From assembly GCF_011947225.1 (NCBI RefSeq), contig NZ_JAATVW010000018.1, positions 42,880 to 106,879 on the forward strand: a stretch of DNA of 64,000 nucleotides. Reading direction: 5' to 3'. Below are positions 31,569 through 39,727 of the stretch, one piece after another (position 1 is the stretch's first letter; each line of letters begins with the position of its first letter). A program made the translations under genes and the position numbers. The DNA comes from Planosporangium flavigriseum. Its GTDB lineage: Bacteria > Actinomycetota > Actinomycetes > Mycobacteriales > Micromonosporaceae. The notes under the pieces were generated by a model. The model did no database searches. It worked only from the letters and a program-made list of their open reading frames with translations, and had not been told where the DNA came from.

Positions 31569-32735
31569 ATGTCCTTCCTGCGACGCTTACCGCTCATCTT
31601 GCGACGCATCCCGCCGCTACTTCACCGCCACTCAATCCCCTTACGACGGCTGTCGTCGCGAGTGCCGGACCTGCGACGGTTGCGCCGCCCGACCCTCGTC
31701 GTCAATGCGGTTCTGGTCGCGCTGCTGCTTGTTGGGGTCATGCTGTCCTACCGCGCCGTCTCCGCCGGGTACAGCGCGGCGGCCAACTCCGGGACGGCTG
31801 GAATCGGCCTGGTCACCAGCGGCCAGGTCATCACCACCGTATCGACGATCGGCACGGTTCAGAGCGCCGCAATGGCAAACCTCAGCTTCGGCGCTCCCGG
31901 CACGGTGACCGAGATCAACGTGAAGACCGGTGACGCGGTCAAGAAGGACCAGGTCCTTGCGAAGATCAACTCGGCCAAGGCTCAGGAGCAGCTCAGCGAC
32001 GCACAGGCAAGCCTCAGCTCCGCTCAGCAGAGCCTGAACCGGGTGCGCTCGACGACTGACGCCAACACCGTCGCCCTTGCCCAGTCGCAGGTGACGAGCG
32101 CGCAGAACAGCCTCAACGCCGCCCAGCGCGCCGTCAGCGGCACGACCCTGACCGCGCCGATCGACGGCACCGTCATCGCGGTCAACGGCACGGTCGGCAC
32201 CTGGTGGAGTGGAGCGACCGCCGACGGCCAGACGGCGTCCGCCTCCTCGATCAGCACCCCCTTCATCCAGATCGCCGACCTCTCGCAACTGCAGGTTTCG
32301 ACGTCCTTCGCAGAGGTCGACGCCATGAAGATCAAAGCTGACCGGCCGGCGATGGTCACTTGGCCGGCGATGGCCGGGGCCCAGGCCGCAGGCCGGGTCA
32401 CCGCGATCGCGCCGGCGGCGTCGAGCCAGAACAGCGTGAACTCGTATCCGGCGACCATCAGTCTCGGGGCGCTGCCCGACGGTGTACGAATCGGTCAAAC
32501 GGTCAACGTCACGGTCACCACGGCAGAGGTCAACGACGCGGTACGGGTACCGGTCGCCGCGGTGCGCAGCCAGGGAGAGCGGCACACGACCGAGGTCGTC
32601 CGGCCCGACGGCACGCGCGAGACGCGGGCGCTCGACATCGGGTTGAAGGGCGACCAGTTCGTCGAGATCAGGTCGGGCCTCACCCCGGGCGAACGGGTGA
32701 CTCTCCACCGGGACGAGAGCCGGGGCAGCCGATGA
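31569..32735 (+). CDS. HlyD/MacA-type efflux adaptor (membrane fusion protein)
   Basis: A 388-residue adaptor anchored by one N-terminal membrane helix (TLVVNAVLVALLLVGVMLS, about 42-60) after an unusually arginine-rich cytoplasmic tail. Outside the membrane it has a lipoyl/barrel-sandwich half-motif (GAPGTVTEINVKTGDAVKKD), a coiled coil (AQEQLSDAQASLSSAQQSLN), the second half (LTAPIDGTVIAV) and a beta-barrel with C-terminal domain. It should connect the MacB-type permease to the cell surface. The stop overlaps the next ATG (ATGA), so it is coupled to the ATPase gene. Confidence 0.92.
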   Translation: MSFLRRLPLILRRIPPLLHRHSIPLRRLSSRVPDLRRLRRPTLVVNAVLVALLLVGVMLSYRAVSAGYSAAANSGTAGIGLVTSGQVITTVSTIGTVQSAAMANLSFGAPGTVTEINVKTGDAVKKDQVLAKINSAKAQEQLSDAQASLSSAQQSLNRVRSTTDANTVALAQSQVTSAQNSLNAAQRAVSGTTLTAPIDGTVIAVNGTVGTWWSGATADGQTASASSISTPFIQIADLSQLQVSTSFAEVDAMKIKADRPAMVTWPAMAGAQAAGRVTAIAPAASSQNSVNSYPATISLGALPDGVRIGQTVNVTVTTAEVNDAVRVPVAAVRSQGERHTTEVVRPDGTRETRALDIGLKGDQFVEIRSGLTPGERVTLHRDESRGSR

Positions 32736-33502
32736 GCACACCTGAACCCCCGGTGATCCAGGTCCACGACCTCGTCAAGACGTACGGCGAAGGCGCGACC
32801 CAGGTGAAGGCGCTGTGCGGGGTGGACCTGATCGTGCGGCGCGGCGAGTACGTAGCGATCATGGGGGTGTCCGGATCCGGCAAGACCACCCTCATGAACA
32901 TCCTGGGCTGCCTCGATTCCCAGACCTCCGGCCGCTACATCCTCGATGGGGTCGACGTCACCACCCTCGACGACCGTCAACTCGCCCGGGTTCGCAACCG
33001 GCACATCGGGTTCGTGTTCCAGACGTTCAGCCTCATACCACGGACAACGGTTCTGGCCAATGTGGAGCTTCCGCTCGCGTACGCGGGGATGAAGGCGGCG
33101 GAGCGCCGCCGCCGCGCCCGCGCCGCGCTCGCCACGGTGGGCCTCGCCGACCGCGTGGACTGCGAGCCCAACGAGCTGTCCGGCGGGCAGCAGCAGCGGG
33201 TGGCTGTCGCCCGGGCACTGGTCACCGCGCCGACGCTGGTGCTCGCCGACGAGCCGACCGGCAATCTCGACACGGCATCGAGCGACGAGGTACTGGAGGT
33301 GATCGACGAGCTCAACGAACTCGGTCGCACGATCGTGCTGATCACCCACGACGAGCGCGTCGCACAGCACGCCCAACGGCTGATCGAACTGGCCGACGGC
33401 AAGGTGATCGCCGACGAACCGATCCGTCCCCTTCCAACCGGGGGGTACGGCGGCCGGCACCGGCCTCGTACCAACTCGGACACGGAGGCGGTGTCGGCGT
33501 GA
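32732..33502 (+). CDS. ABC transporter ATP-binding protein, MacB/LolD type
   Basis: A 256-residue ATPase. Walker A is GVSGSGKTT, the Q-loop is VFQTFSLIPRTT, the signature is LSGGQQQR, Walker B is LVLADEPTG and the switch histidine is in LITHDE. These features, with the family block EPTGNLD, place it in the MacB/LolD/FtsE group, which powers extraction of substrates from the membrane or periplasm rather than import. ATG 32732 overlaps the adaptor stop, and its own stop overlaps the permease start. The C-terminal tail after 230 is variable. Confidence 0.95.
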   Translation: MSTPEPPVIQVHDLVKTYGEGATQVKALCGVDLIVRRGEYVAIMGVSGSGKTTLMNILGCLDSQTSGRYILDGVDVTTLDDRQLARVRNRHIGFVFQTFSLIPRTTVLANVELPLAYAGMKAAERRRRARAALATVGLADRVDCEPNELSGGQQQRVAVARALVTAPTLVLADEPTGNLDTASSDEVLEVIDELNELGRTIVLITHDERVAQHAQRLIELADGKVIADEPIRPLPTGGYGGRHRPRTNSDTEAVSA

Positions 33503-34707
33503 CCACCATCGAGGCGATCAGGCTAGCCATCCGCGCGGTCGCGGCCAACAAGCTGCGCTCCGGATTGACCGTCCTCGGCATCATGATCGGCGTCGCTGCG
33601 GTGATCTTGTTGGTCGCGGTCGGAAACGGCTCGTCCAAGGCGGTCCAGCAGAGCATCGCTCAGCTGGGCAGCGACACGGTGACCATCACCAGCGGCGCCC
33701 CGCGCCCCGGTGGCGCGCGGATCCAGAACACCTCACTGACGATGGGCCTCATCGATGCGTTGAGCAACCGGGACGCCGCCCCGGACATCAAGAACGTCTC
33801 GCCGGTCGTGACCAGCAGCCAGGTGGCCAGGTTCGAAGGCGTCGAGCACACCATCGGCCAGTTCATCGGTACCACCCCGAGCTACCTGCCGGCCGTCAAC
33901 GATGCGGTCGCCCGCGGCTCGTCCTTCACCGATGATGACGTCAAGGAGCGGCGCCGGGTGGTCCTGCTGGGCGCAACCGCAGCGAGCAAGCTGTTCGGCA
34001 GCACTGACCCACTCGGCAAGCAGGTCGGCGTCGGCGGCGCGACGTTCGCGGTCGTCGGGATCCTCGCGGAGAAGGGCGGGACCAGCTTCTCCGACCCGAA
34101 CGACATGGCGATCGCCCCGATCACGGCCGTACAGGAAACCGTGACCGGCTACGGCCCGCTCAACCAGCTACTGGTACAGGCGGTCACCGCCGATCGCGTC
34201 AGTGCGGCCCAGTCCCAGGCCCAGGCCATCCTCAGCGAAAAGCTGCACATCACCAACACCGCGAGCCAGCCGTTTCGGATCCTGAGCCAGTCCCAACTGC
34301 TGGCGGCTCGCAATGACACGTCGAGGACCTTCACCGTCCTTCTAGGCACGGTGGCGGCGCTCAGCCTGCTGGTCGGGGGTATCGGCATCACCAACATCAT
34401 GATGGTGACGGTCGCTGAGCGGACCCGGGAGATCGGTATCCGCAAAGCACTCGGCGCGCCGAAACGCACGCTCCTCACCCAGTTTCTGACGGAGGCGGCC
34501 GTCCTCAGCCTCATCGGTGGCCTACTCGGGGTGATTGCGGCCCTCATGGGCAGCCAGTTCACGATTCTCGGGGTCCACCCGGAAGTCATGCCCAGCTCGA
34601 TCGCGCTCGCGCTCGGCGTGTCCGTCGCGATCGGCCTCTTCTTCGGCAGCTACCCCGCCAGCCGCGCGGCGGGGCTGCGACCAATCGACGCACTTCGCTA
34701 CGAGTGA
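33499..34707 (+). CDS. ABC transporter permease, MacB/FtsX family
   Basis: A 402-residue permease starting VTTIEAIRLAIRAVAANKLR. Membrane helix 1 is at about 25-45 (GIMIGVAAVILLVAVG), a large extracellular domain of about 230 residues follows, and three further helices lie at the C-terminus (LLGTVAALSLLVGGIGITNI, LIGGLLGVIAALM, IALALGVSVAIGLFFG). The motif ERTREIGIRKALGA is a signature of the family. GTG 33499 overlaps the ATPase stop. With the adaptor and ATPase it forms a tripartite mechanotransmission-type exporter. Substrate unknown. Confidence 0.94.
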   Translation: MTTIEAIRLAIRAVAANKLRSGLTVLGIMIGVAAVILLVAVGNGSSKAVQQSIAQLGSDTVTITSGAPRPGGARIQNTSLTMGLIDALSNRDAAPDIKNVSPVVTSSQVARFEGVEHTIGQFIGTTPSYLPAVNDAVARGSSFTDDDVKERRRVVLLGATAASKLFGSTDPLGKQVGVGGATFAVVGILAEKGGTSFSDPNDMAIAPITAVQETVTGYGPLNQLLVQAVTADRVSAAQSQAQAILSEKLHITNTASQPFRILSQSQLLAARNDTSRTFTVLLGTVAALSLLVGGIGITNIMMVTVAERTREIGIRKALGAPKRTLLTQFLTEAAVLSLIGGLLGVIAALMGSQFTILGVHPEVMPSSIALALGVSVAIGLFFGSYPASRAAGLRPIDALRYE

Positions 34708-34714
34708 GGACACA

Positions 34715-36877
34715 ATGGACGTACGCCGGCGACACGCCGATCCCAACACCGCCAAACTTCAGCCGACCGACGACCGTCCCGCTCGGGCCATCAGGAGCGT
34801 GAACAAGGTCGACAAGACCGGGAAGATCAGCAGAATCGACAGAACCGCCAACGTCGAACGGGCGGGCAAGCCGGACCGGGCCGAGAGAGCCGACCGCCAC
34901 GGCCGGAGCGACGAAGCCGAGCGGAGCAGCAGAGCCGCGTCTGACGAGCGGAGCAGCAGAGCCGCGTCTGCCGAGCGCAAGGGCAGAGCCGAGCGGCGCG
35001 TCCGAGCGGACCACAGCGAACGTCCCGGGAGCATCGAGCAGCAGCCCGATGCTCGCGATCGGAACGAACAGCCCGAACGACGGGGCAGGGGTGAACAGCC
35101 CGAGACGCGCGGCAAGGTCGAACCGACCCAGCCTCGCCGCAGGATCGAACAACCCGACCCGCAGGACCGATTCGAGCAGCCGGAACGGACCGAGCGCGGC
35201 GACGACGGCGACCGCAGCGCCCCTGCCGACCGACTGCAGCGGGTCCAACGGATCCAGCGAATCCAACGGATCCAACGATCCGTCCGGGATGACCAGGCCG
35301 ATGGGAACGAACATCCGGAACGGCGCGGCAGGGCGGAGCAGCCCAGCGGGCGCGGACGGGCCGAACAGCCCGAACGACGCGGCAGGAGTGAGCAGCCCGA
35401 GACGCGCGGCAAGGTCGAGGCGGCCCAGCCTTGCGACCGGGTCGAACAGCCTCGCGACCGAGCCGACCGAGCCGACCAGTCCGAACAGTCCGAGCGGTAC
35501 GACAGCGATGAACGCATCGGTCGCGGCGAGCGGACCAGCGAGGCGGTCACGTCCGCCATCATCGACACGTTCAACAGCGTCGAAGTGACCGCCAAGCCCG
35601 AAGAGAACGGCAAGGCGCACAGTCTGGGCAGAGTCGAGGCCCTCGAACGGGTCCAGAAGGTCACCCGGGTCGACGTCGAGGACGTCGAGGACGTCGAGGA
35701 CGTCGACGACCCGGAGGAGCTGGACGAGGTCTACCCGAACGAGTTCGACGAATTTGACGAGGTCGACGACGCCGAAGACGTGGACACGATCTACGCCGAG
35801 GAAGACGAGGAAGACGACAGCGACGAAGACGACCTCGCGGAAGACGAAGACGAGGAGGCGGACAGGGCCGAGGAGGTCTACGAGACCTACGAGTCCTACG
35901 ACGACGAGGAGGACGACGAGGAGGACGACGAGGCGGACGACGAGGAGATCTACGACAGCGCGGAGGACGAGGAAGACGAGGAGGACCGGGAGGAGGAAGA
36001 GAAGTACCCAGCGGAGGACAGCGCCGAGGAGGCCTACGAGGCCCGGGAGAGTTACCGCGACTATGCCGACGAGGCCCAACAGCCGCGCCCTACCAGCCCT
36101 GCACCCAGACCCACGAGTCCGGCGCCCAGGGCCGCGGAGCCCCACCGCATCAACCCGCTGTCCAGGCCGATCGATCCCCATCGCATCAACCCGGTACCCA
36201 GGCCCGAGCCCCACCGCATCAATCCGCTTCCCACGGCGGAAGCAGCGCAGCGGGAGGACGAGGAGCCGCAGGGTGACGAGGTACAGCGCCGAGACGAGGT
36301 GCAGCGCCGAGACGAGGTGCAGCGCCACGACGAGGTGCAGCGCCGAGACGAGGTGCAGCGCCGAGACGAGATGACGGAGGTGGCCAAGCCGTCGTTGGGC
36401 ATCTTCACCGGTGGCGCGGATCGCGTCAGCGACCCGTTCGCCGACCCGCTGCGCGAAGAACTGCCGGCGCAACGGCCGCAGCAGCTCTCCGTGACGCGGG
36501 CAACCCTGGCGCTTGCCGCGTCGGCCCTCATCGTCATCGGTTTCCTCGGCGGCGCCCTCGTACAGAAGAATTTCGGCGCGTCGAGCTCTGACAACGGCCA
36601 GAGCACGGTCGTGACCGGTGGCGGCCAGAACCCGGGCATCGCGGCGGCGGCGGCCAACATCACCGCCGGCACGGTCAAGTTCGTCGACGGCACCACGGTG
36701 TACGTGCAGACCTCCGACGGGAAGATCGTGGCCGTCCGCACCAGCGGCTCCACCGCCGTGCACGTAACAGCGAACGGCGCCCTCGCTGATCTGACCCCTG
36801 GTGCGCAGGTGAGCGTCGAAGGCACCAAGGCCGGTGACGGTGTTGTCAACGCCACCAAGGTCACCAAGGGCAAGTAG
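34715..36877 (+). CDS. 720-residue highly charged, disordered single-pass membrane protein with a small C-terminal beta domain
   Basis: Residues 1-315 are an Arg/Glu/Asp/Gln-rich polyampholyte with repeated words (GRGEQPE, RIQRIQRIQRS). About 318-453 are almost purely acidic (VDVEDVEDVEDVDD, EEDEEDDSDEDD). About 454-560 hold three PHRINP repeats and six DEVQRR-like repeats. One membrane helix (ATLALAASALIVIGFLGGAL) is at about 595-615, so the long tail is cytoplasmic. Outside is a DUF5666-like beta domain (GTVKFVDGTTVYVQTSDGKI, GAQVSVEGTKAGDG). ATG 34715 follows GAGGA; the frame is open further upstream within the permease gene. Lying between the exporter and a second regulator, it may sense or scaffold. 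Function unknown. Confidence 0.82.
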   Translation: MDVRRRHADPNTAKLQPTDDRPARAIRSVNKVDKTGKISRIDRTANVERAGKPDRAERADRHGRSDEAERSSRAASDERSSRAASAERKGRAERRVRADHSERPGSIEQQPDARDRNEQPERRGRGEQPETRGKVEPTQPRRRIEQPDPQDRFEQPERTERGDDGDRSAPADRLQRVQRIQRIQRIQRSVRDDQADGNEHPERRGRAEQPSGRGRAEQPERRGRSEQPETRGKVEAAQPCDRVEQPRDRADRADQSEQSERYDSDERIGRGERTSEAVTSAIIDTFNSVEVTAKPEENGKAHSLGRVEALERVQKVTRVDVEDVEDVEDVDDPEELDEVYPNEFDEFDEVDDAEDVDTIYAEEDEEDDSDEDDLAEDEDEEADRAEEVYETYESYDDEEDDEEDDEADDEEIYDSAEDEEDEEDREEEEKYPAEDSAEEAYEARESYRDYADEAQQPRPTSPAPRPTSPAPRAAEPHRINPLSRPIDPHRINPVPRPEPHRINPLPTAEAAQREDEEPQGDEVQRRDEVQRRDEVQRHDEVQRRDEVQRRDEMTEVAKPSLGIFTGGADRVSDPFADPLREELPAQRPQQLSVTRATLALAASALIVIGFLGGALVQKNFGASSSDNGQSTVVTGGGQNPGIAAAAANITAGTVKFVDGTTVYVQTSDGKIVAVRTSGSTAVHVTANGALADLTPGAQVSVEGTKAGDGVVNATKVTKGK
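35239..35280 (+). repeat. Short tandem repeat (9-bp unit) inside the charged-protein gene
   Basis: Near-identical 9-base units of the type ATCCAACGG are repeated about four times and encode VQRIQRIQRIQRS. The unit length keeps the frame. It is one of several internal expansions in this gene and a likely site of slippage between strains. Confidence 0.7.
36275..36370 (+). repeat. Tandem repeat of an 18-bp unit inside the charged-protein gene
   Basis: The unit GACGAGGTGCAGCGCCGA is repeated about five and a third times with almost no change and encodes DEVQRR repeats (one copy has His for Arg). Near-perfect DNA identity points to recent expansion by slippage. The copy number probably varies between strains. 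Confidence 0.85.
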
Positions 36878-36879
36878 CG

Positions 36880-37515
36880 ATGCGCGTTCTGGTGGTCAAC
36901 GATGAGCCCGGGGTACGGGAGTCGGTGTCGGGGGCGCTGCGCTTCGCCGGGTACGAGGTCTCCGTCGCCAGCGACGGGGCCGCGGCCCTGAATCTCGTAC
37001 GCGCCGAACACCCGGACGCGGTCGTGCTGGACTTCGTGCTGCCGAACATGGACGGGCTGGAGATCTGCCGGCGCCTGCGCGCGGAAGGCCATCAGCTGCT
37101 GGTACTGATGCTGGCGGCCCGCGACCGCACACCGGACCGTTCGGCCGGGCTCATCGCCGGGGTCGACGACTACCTGGTGAAGCCGTTCGCGTTGACGGAG
37201 CTGCTGGCACGGCTACAGGCGCTGGTGCAGCGCCCGCCACCGGCCGATGGCCTGACGCTGCACCCGGCCGGCCGGCTGCTACGCCGCGCGGGGCGGGAGG
37301 TGGCCCTCACCCCGACGGAGTGCAGGATCGCGGCGGCGCTGCTCGCGAATCCTGGCCAGCCGCTCGGTCGTACGGGCCTCCTCCACCAGGTGTGGGGGTA
37401 CGACTTCGGCGGCAGGTCGGCGATCCTGGACCCGTACCTGGCGTCGCTGGACCGCAAGCTGGCGGCGCTGGGGTGCCGGCTGGCACATACCTCCGACGGC
37501 TACGTCCTGACCTGA
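36880..37515 (+). CDS. Atypical OmpR-type response regulator without a paired kinase
   Basis: A 211-residue regulator whose ATG lies 2 bases after the stop of the charged-protein gene, making it the last gene of the operon. The phospho-acceptor Asp51 (VVLDFVLPN) and Lys101 (KPF) are present. However, the acidic pair is Asn7-Asp8, and the switch Thr/Ser position reads Ala79 in LMLAARD. Both changes weaken normal phosphorylation signalling. The C-terminal winged helix is short (LTPTECRIAAALLANPGQPL, DPYLASLDRKL, then GYVLT). It may act without phosphorylation or be read by the operon's own kinase. A strong hairpin follows. Confidence 0.87.
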   Translation: MRVLVVNDEPGVRESVSGALRFAGYEVSVASDGAAALNLVRAEHPDAVVLDFVLPNMDGLEICRRLRAEGHQLLVLMLAARDRTPDRSAGLIAGVDDYLVKPFALTELLARLQALVQRPPPADGLTLHPAGRLLRRAGREVALTPTECRIAAALLANPGQPLGRTGLLHQVWGYDFGGRSAILDPYLASLDRKLAALGCRLAHTSDGYVLT

Positions 37516-37552
37516 CGAAGCGTGGACACCGGCGTCGGTGTCCACGCTTCGT
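37515..37552. terminator. 17-bp hairpin between convergent genes
   Basis: Arms 37515-37531 and 37536-37552 are perfect inverted copies with a GCGT loop. The hairpin fills the whole gap between the regulator stop (+) and the stop of the DUF427 gene (-) and should end transcription in both directions. There is no T-tract. Confidence 0.85.
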
Positions 37553-38242
37553 TCATGACGGCTCGGGCACGCCGTCGACGAACAGGTCGACCTTCTCGTT
37601 GTAGAAGCAGGCCAGGCCGGCGATCTTCTGGCTCTCCGGCAGCGGCGTGCGGTAGATCCACACCAGGTCCTCGTGGACCCGGCCGTTGACCTCGACCGAC
37701 CAGTACGCCGCGGTCCCCTTGTACGGGCAGTGCGTCTGCGTATCCGACGGGCGCAACAGGTCGAGCCGCAGATCCGACAGGGGCAGGTAGTACCGCGGCG
37801 GCAGGCCGGTCTCGAAGAGGATCCGGGGCGAGCGGGACTCCGCCACCGTGACGCCGTCGATCTCGACCCGGACGTGCCGGCTGCTCGCCAGGATGTCGAT
37901 CCGGGAGTACGGGTCCCGCGGGTGGACGTAGATCGGCTCGTCCTCCTCCAGCCATTCGTCCATCGCGGCGAAGTCGAGCCGTACGGTGTCCCGCAGGTCC
38001 GGGTCGGCGGCGTCCGGGAAGCGACGGGCAGCACCGGGGGCCTTCGCACGCTCGACCACGACGTCGAGGACCTTGCCGTCACCCATGAGTGAGGCGCGCA
38101 CATCGGCCGACGGGATGTAGTACTGCGGGTAGTAGGGGTTCTCCCACACCAGCATCGGCCGGGTCGTGTCGGCGACGAGTTCACCGGCGAGGTAGGCGCG
38201 GACCCGCTTGCGGCCGCGCTCGCGGCGCCCTTGCTTGTCCAT
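37553..38242 (-). CDS. DUF427 family protein
   Basis: A 229-residue soluble protein with two copies of the DUF427 beta-sandwich. The second copy has the family signature TQTHCPYKGTAAYWSVEVNG (Cys/His/Tyr, Lys-Gly-Thr); the first has LVWENPYYPQYYIPSADVRA. The family is widespread in actinobacteria, and its biochemical role is not established. ATG 38242 begins a basic tail MDKQGRRERGRKRVR. The gene follows the cation exchanger on the same strand with nine bases between them, so they form a two-gene operon ending at the shared hairpin. Confidence 0.88.
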   Translation of the reverse strand: MDKQGRRERGRKRVRAYLAGELVADTTRPMLVWENPYYPQYYIPSADVRASLMGDGKVLDVVVERAKAPGAARRFPDAADPDLRDTVRLDFAAMDEWLEEDEPIYVHPRDPYSRIDILASSRHVRVEIDGVTVAESRSPRILFETGLPPRYYLPLSDLRLDLLRPSDTQTHCPYKGTAAYWSVEVNGRVHEDLVWIYRTPLPESQKIAGLACFYNEKVDLFVDGVPEPS

Positions 38243-38251
38243 GGGGCAACG

Positions 38252-39244
38252 CTACCGCCGCGTCAACATCAGTACGAGGACCGCCGCGAACGCCAGGTAG
38301 AACAGGCCGACGGCGGCGAGCCGGGCCCGGGTGATCCGGGCCCGCATCGCCCACAGCAGGTAGCCGATGGCCACCATCGTCGCGATGCCCGACAGCAGCA
38401 GCGGCCGGTCGAACCGCCACGGGGTGAGCAGCAAACCGATCCCGCTGGGTACGGTCGCCTGAATCATCATCGCCCCGCTGATGTTGGCCAGGGCGAGCTT
38501 CGTCTTGCCCATGCGCGTCCAGATGAACGCGTTGAGCGTCTCCGGCAGTTCGGTCGCGACCGGCGACAGCAGCAGCGCGGTCACCGTCGGCGGGAGTCCG
38601 AGCATCGGCCCGACGGCTTCCAACTGGTGGACGAAGATCTGCGAGGCGATGAAGACGATCACCAGGGTGATGAGGGTCTGCGTGACGATGGCCCAGGTGG
38701 CCGGGTGCTCACGACGGGGCTGGGCCCGTAGCCGTTCGAGGGCCTCGCCGAGGACACCGGGCTCGTCGGGGGCCCGGATCTCCCGCCAGAAGTACACCGC
38801 GTACGCGACGAAGAAGAGCACCCCGAGCCAGGGCTTGATCGCGAAGGCGACGAGGCCGAGGGCCACCTTGAAGACGAAGATCGCGAGGAACCAGAACTGG
38901 TCGCGACGTAGCTTGTGCCGGTCGCCGTACTCCTCCGGCCGCGGGCGGCGGCGATGGGCGAGCAGGGTCAGGCCGACGACGGCGTACGAGATGGTGGCCA
39001 GCGCCAACGGCCCGCCCATCGCCGCACCGACCGCGAGCGCGTCCTGTTGCGCGCTGCGCCCCAGCGCCGCGACGAGCGTGACGACGCTCTCCGGCAGGGC
39101 GGTGCCCAGAGCCGCGAGCACGGTGCCGACCGCGAGCGGGCCCACCTTGAGGCGCAGGCCCAGCCACTCGACGGCGTTGACGAACCACTCGCAGGCGAGG
39201 TAGATCGCCACGGCGGAGATCAGCAGCAGCACTATGTGAATCAC
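38252..39244 (-). CDS. Sodium/calcium exchanger family (CaCA) membrane protein
   Basis: A 330-residue membrane protein with about ten hydrophobic segments and the two inverted alpha repeats of CaCA exchangers: ALGTALPESVVTLVAAL near 47-63 and LSPVATELPETLNAFIW near 220-236. The acidic residues in LPES and LPET bind the cation. It exchanges Ca2+ or a similar cation for Na+ or H+. ATG 39244 begins at the first helix, MIHIVLLLISAVAIYL. It is divergent from the molybdate operon and probably co-transcribed with the DUF427 gene. Confidence 0.92.
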   Translation of the reverse strand: MIHIVLLLISAVAIYLACEWFVNAVEWLGLRLKVGPLAVGTVLAALGTALPESVVTLVAALGRSAQQDALAVGAAMGGPLALATISYAVVGLTLLAHRRRPRPEEYGDRHKLRRDQFWFLAIFVFKVALGLVAFAIKPWLGVLFFVAYAVYFWREIRAPDEPGVLGEALERLRAQPRREHPATWAIVTQTLITLVIVFIASQIFVHQLEAVGPMLGLPPTVTALLLSPVATELPETLNAFIWTRMGKTKLALANISGAMMIQATVPSGIGLLLTPWRFDRPLLLSGIATMVAIGYLLWAMRARITRARLAAVGLFYLAFAAVLVLMLTRR

Positions 39245-39262
39245 GAACTGTCCACCCGTCGG

Positions 39263-39301
39263 CGCAGGTGCAGCCCCCTATTGTGCTCGCACCTGCGAGC
39301 A
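39263..39301. promoter_or_regulatory. Nested inverted repeats in the exchanger/molybdate divergent promoter
   Basis: CGCAGGTGC (39263-39271) and GCACCTGCG (39289-39297) form one dyad. TGCTCGC-ACCT-GCGAGCA (39284-39301) forms a second that shares the right arm. A weaker 16-base dyad, CGCATTGGCAATTGCG, is at 39314-39329. The two folds are mutually exclusive, so this could be an operator cluster for the HTH-TOBE regulator or a switch in the minus-strand leader. Confidence 0.45.
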
Positions 39302-39346
39302 GTGAGGGTATTTCGCATTGGCAATTGCGTGAGTACAGTGATCGCC

Positions 39347-39727
39347 GTGACAGTGTTCCGGATCGGCGAGGCGGCCGACCTGCTCGGCGTCAGCGCCGAT
39401 ACCGTGCGCCGCCTGATCGACGGCGGGCGGTTGACCGCCACCCGCGACGAGCACGGCCACCGCGTGATCGACGGGGCCGACCTGGCCGCGTACGTGCGTT
39501 CGGACGCCGACGGCGCCGCCGGGCGGTCCTCGGCGCGCAACCGGCTGCGCGGGATCGTCACCGCGGTCACCCGCGACACCGTGATGGCGCAGGTGGAGCT
39601 CCAGGCCGGGCCGTTCCGGGTGGTGTCCTTGATGAGCCGGGAGGCCGCCGACCAGCTCGGCCTCGAAGTCGGCTCCGTCGCGGTCGCGGTCGTCAAGTCC
39701 ACCACCGTCGTCGTGGAGCTGCCATGA
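39347..39727 (+). CDS. HTH-TOBE one-component molybdate regulator
   Basis: A 126-residue protein with an N-terminal MerR/excisionase-like helix-turn-helix (TVFRIGEAADLLGVSADTVR, RLIDGGRLTATRDEHGHRVI) and one TOBE (Mop) domain from about 65 (SARNRLRGIVTAVTRDTVMA to STTVVVELP) that binds molybdate or tungstate. It is the first gene of the modABC unit and likely controls it in response to the oxyanion, as ModE does in proteobacteria with a different fold. GTG 39347 is used; GTG 39338 is three codons upstream. Its stop overlaps the modA ATG. Confidence 0.88.
   Translation: MTVFRIGEAADLLGVSADTVRRLIDGGRLTATRDEHGHRVIDGADLAAYVRSDADGAAGRSSARNRLRGIVTAVTRDTVMAQVELQAGPFRVVSLMSREAADQLGLEVGSVAVAVVKSTTVVVELP

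Noticed and set aside
34586..36763. 725-codon open frame on the minus strand through the charged-protein gene
   Set aside because: It mirrors the repeats of the real plus-strand gene (Asp/Glu codons read as Val/Leu on the other strand), has no ribosome binding site or family sequence, and would overlap the exporter permease.
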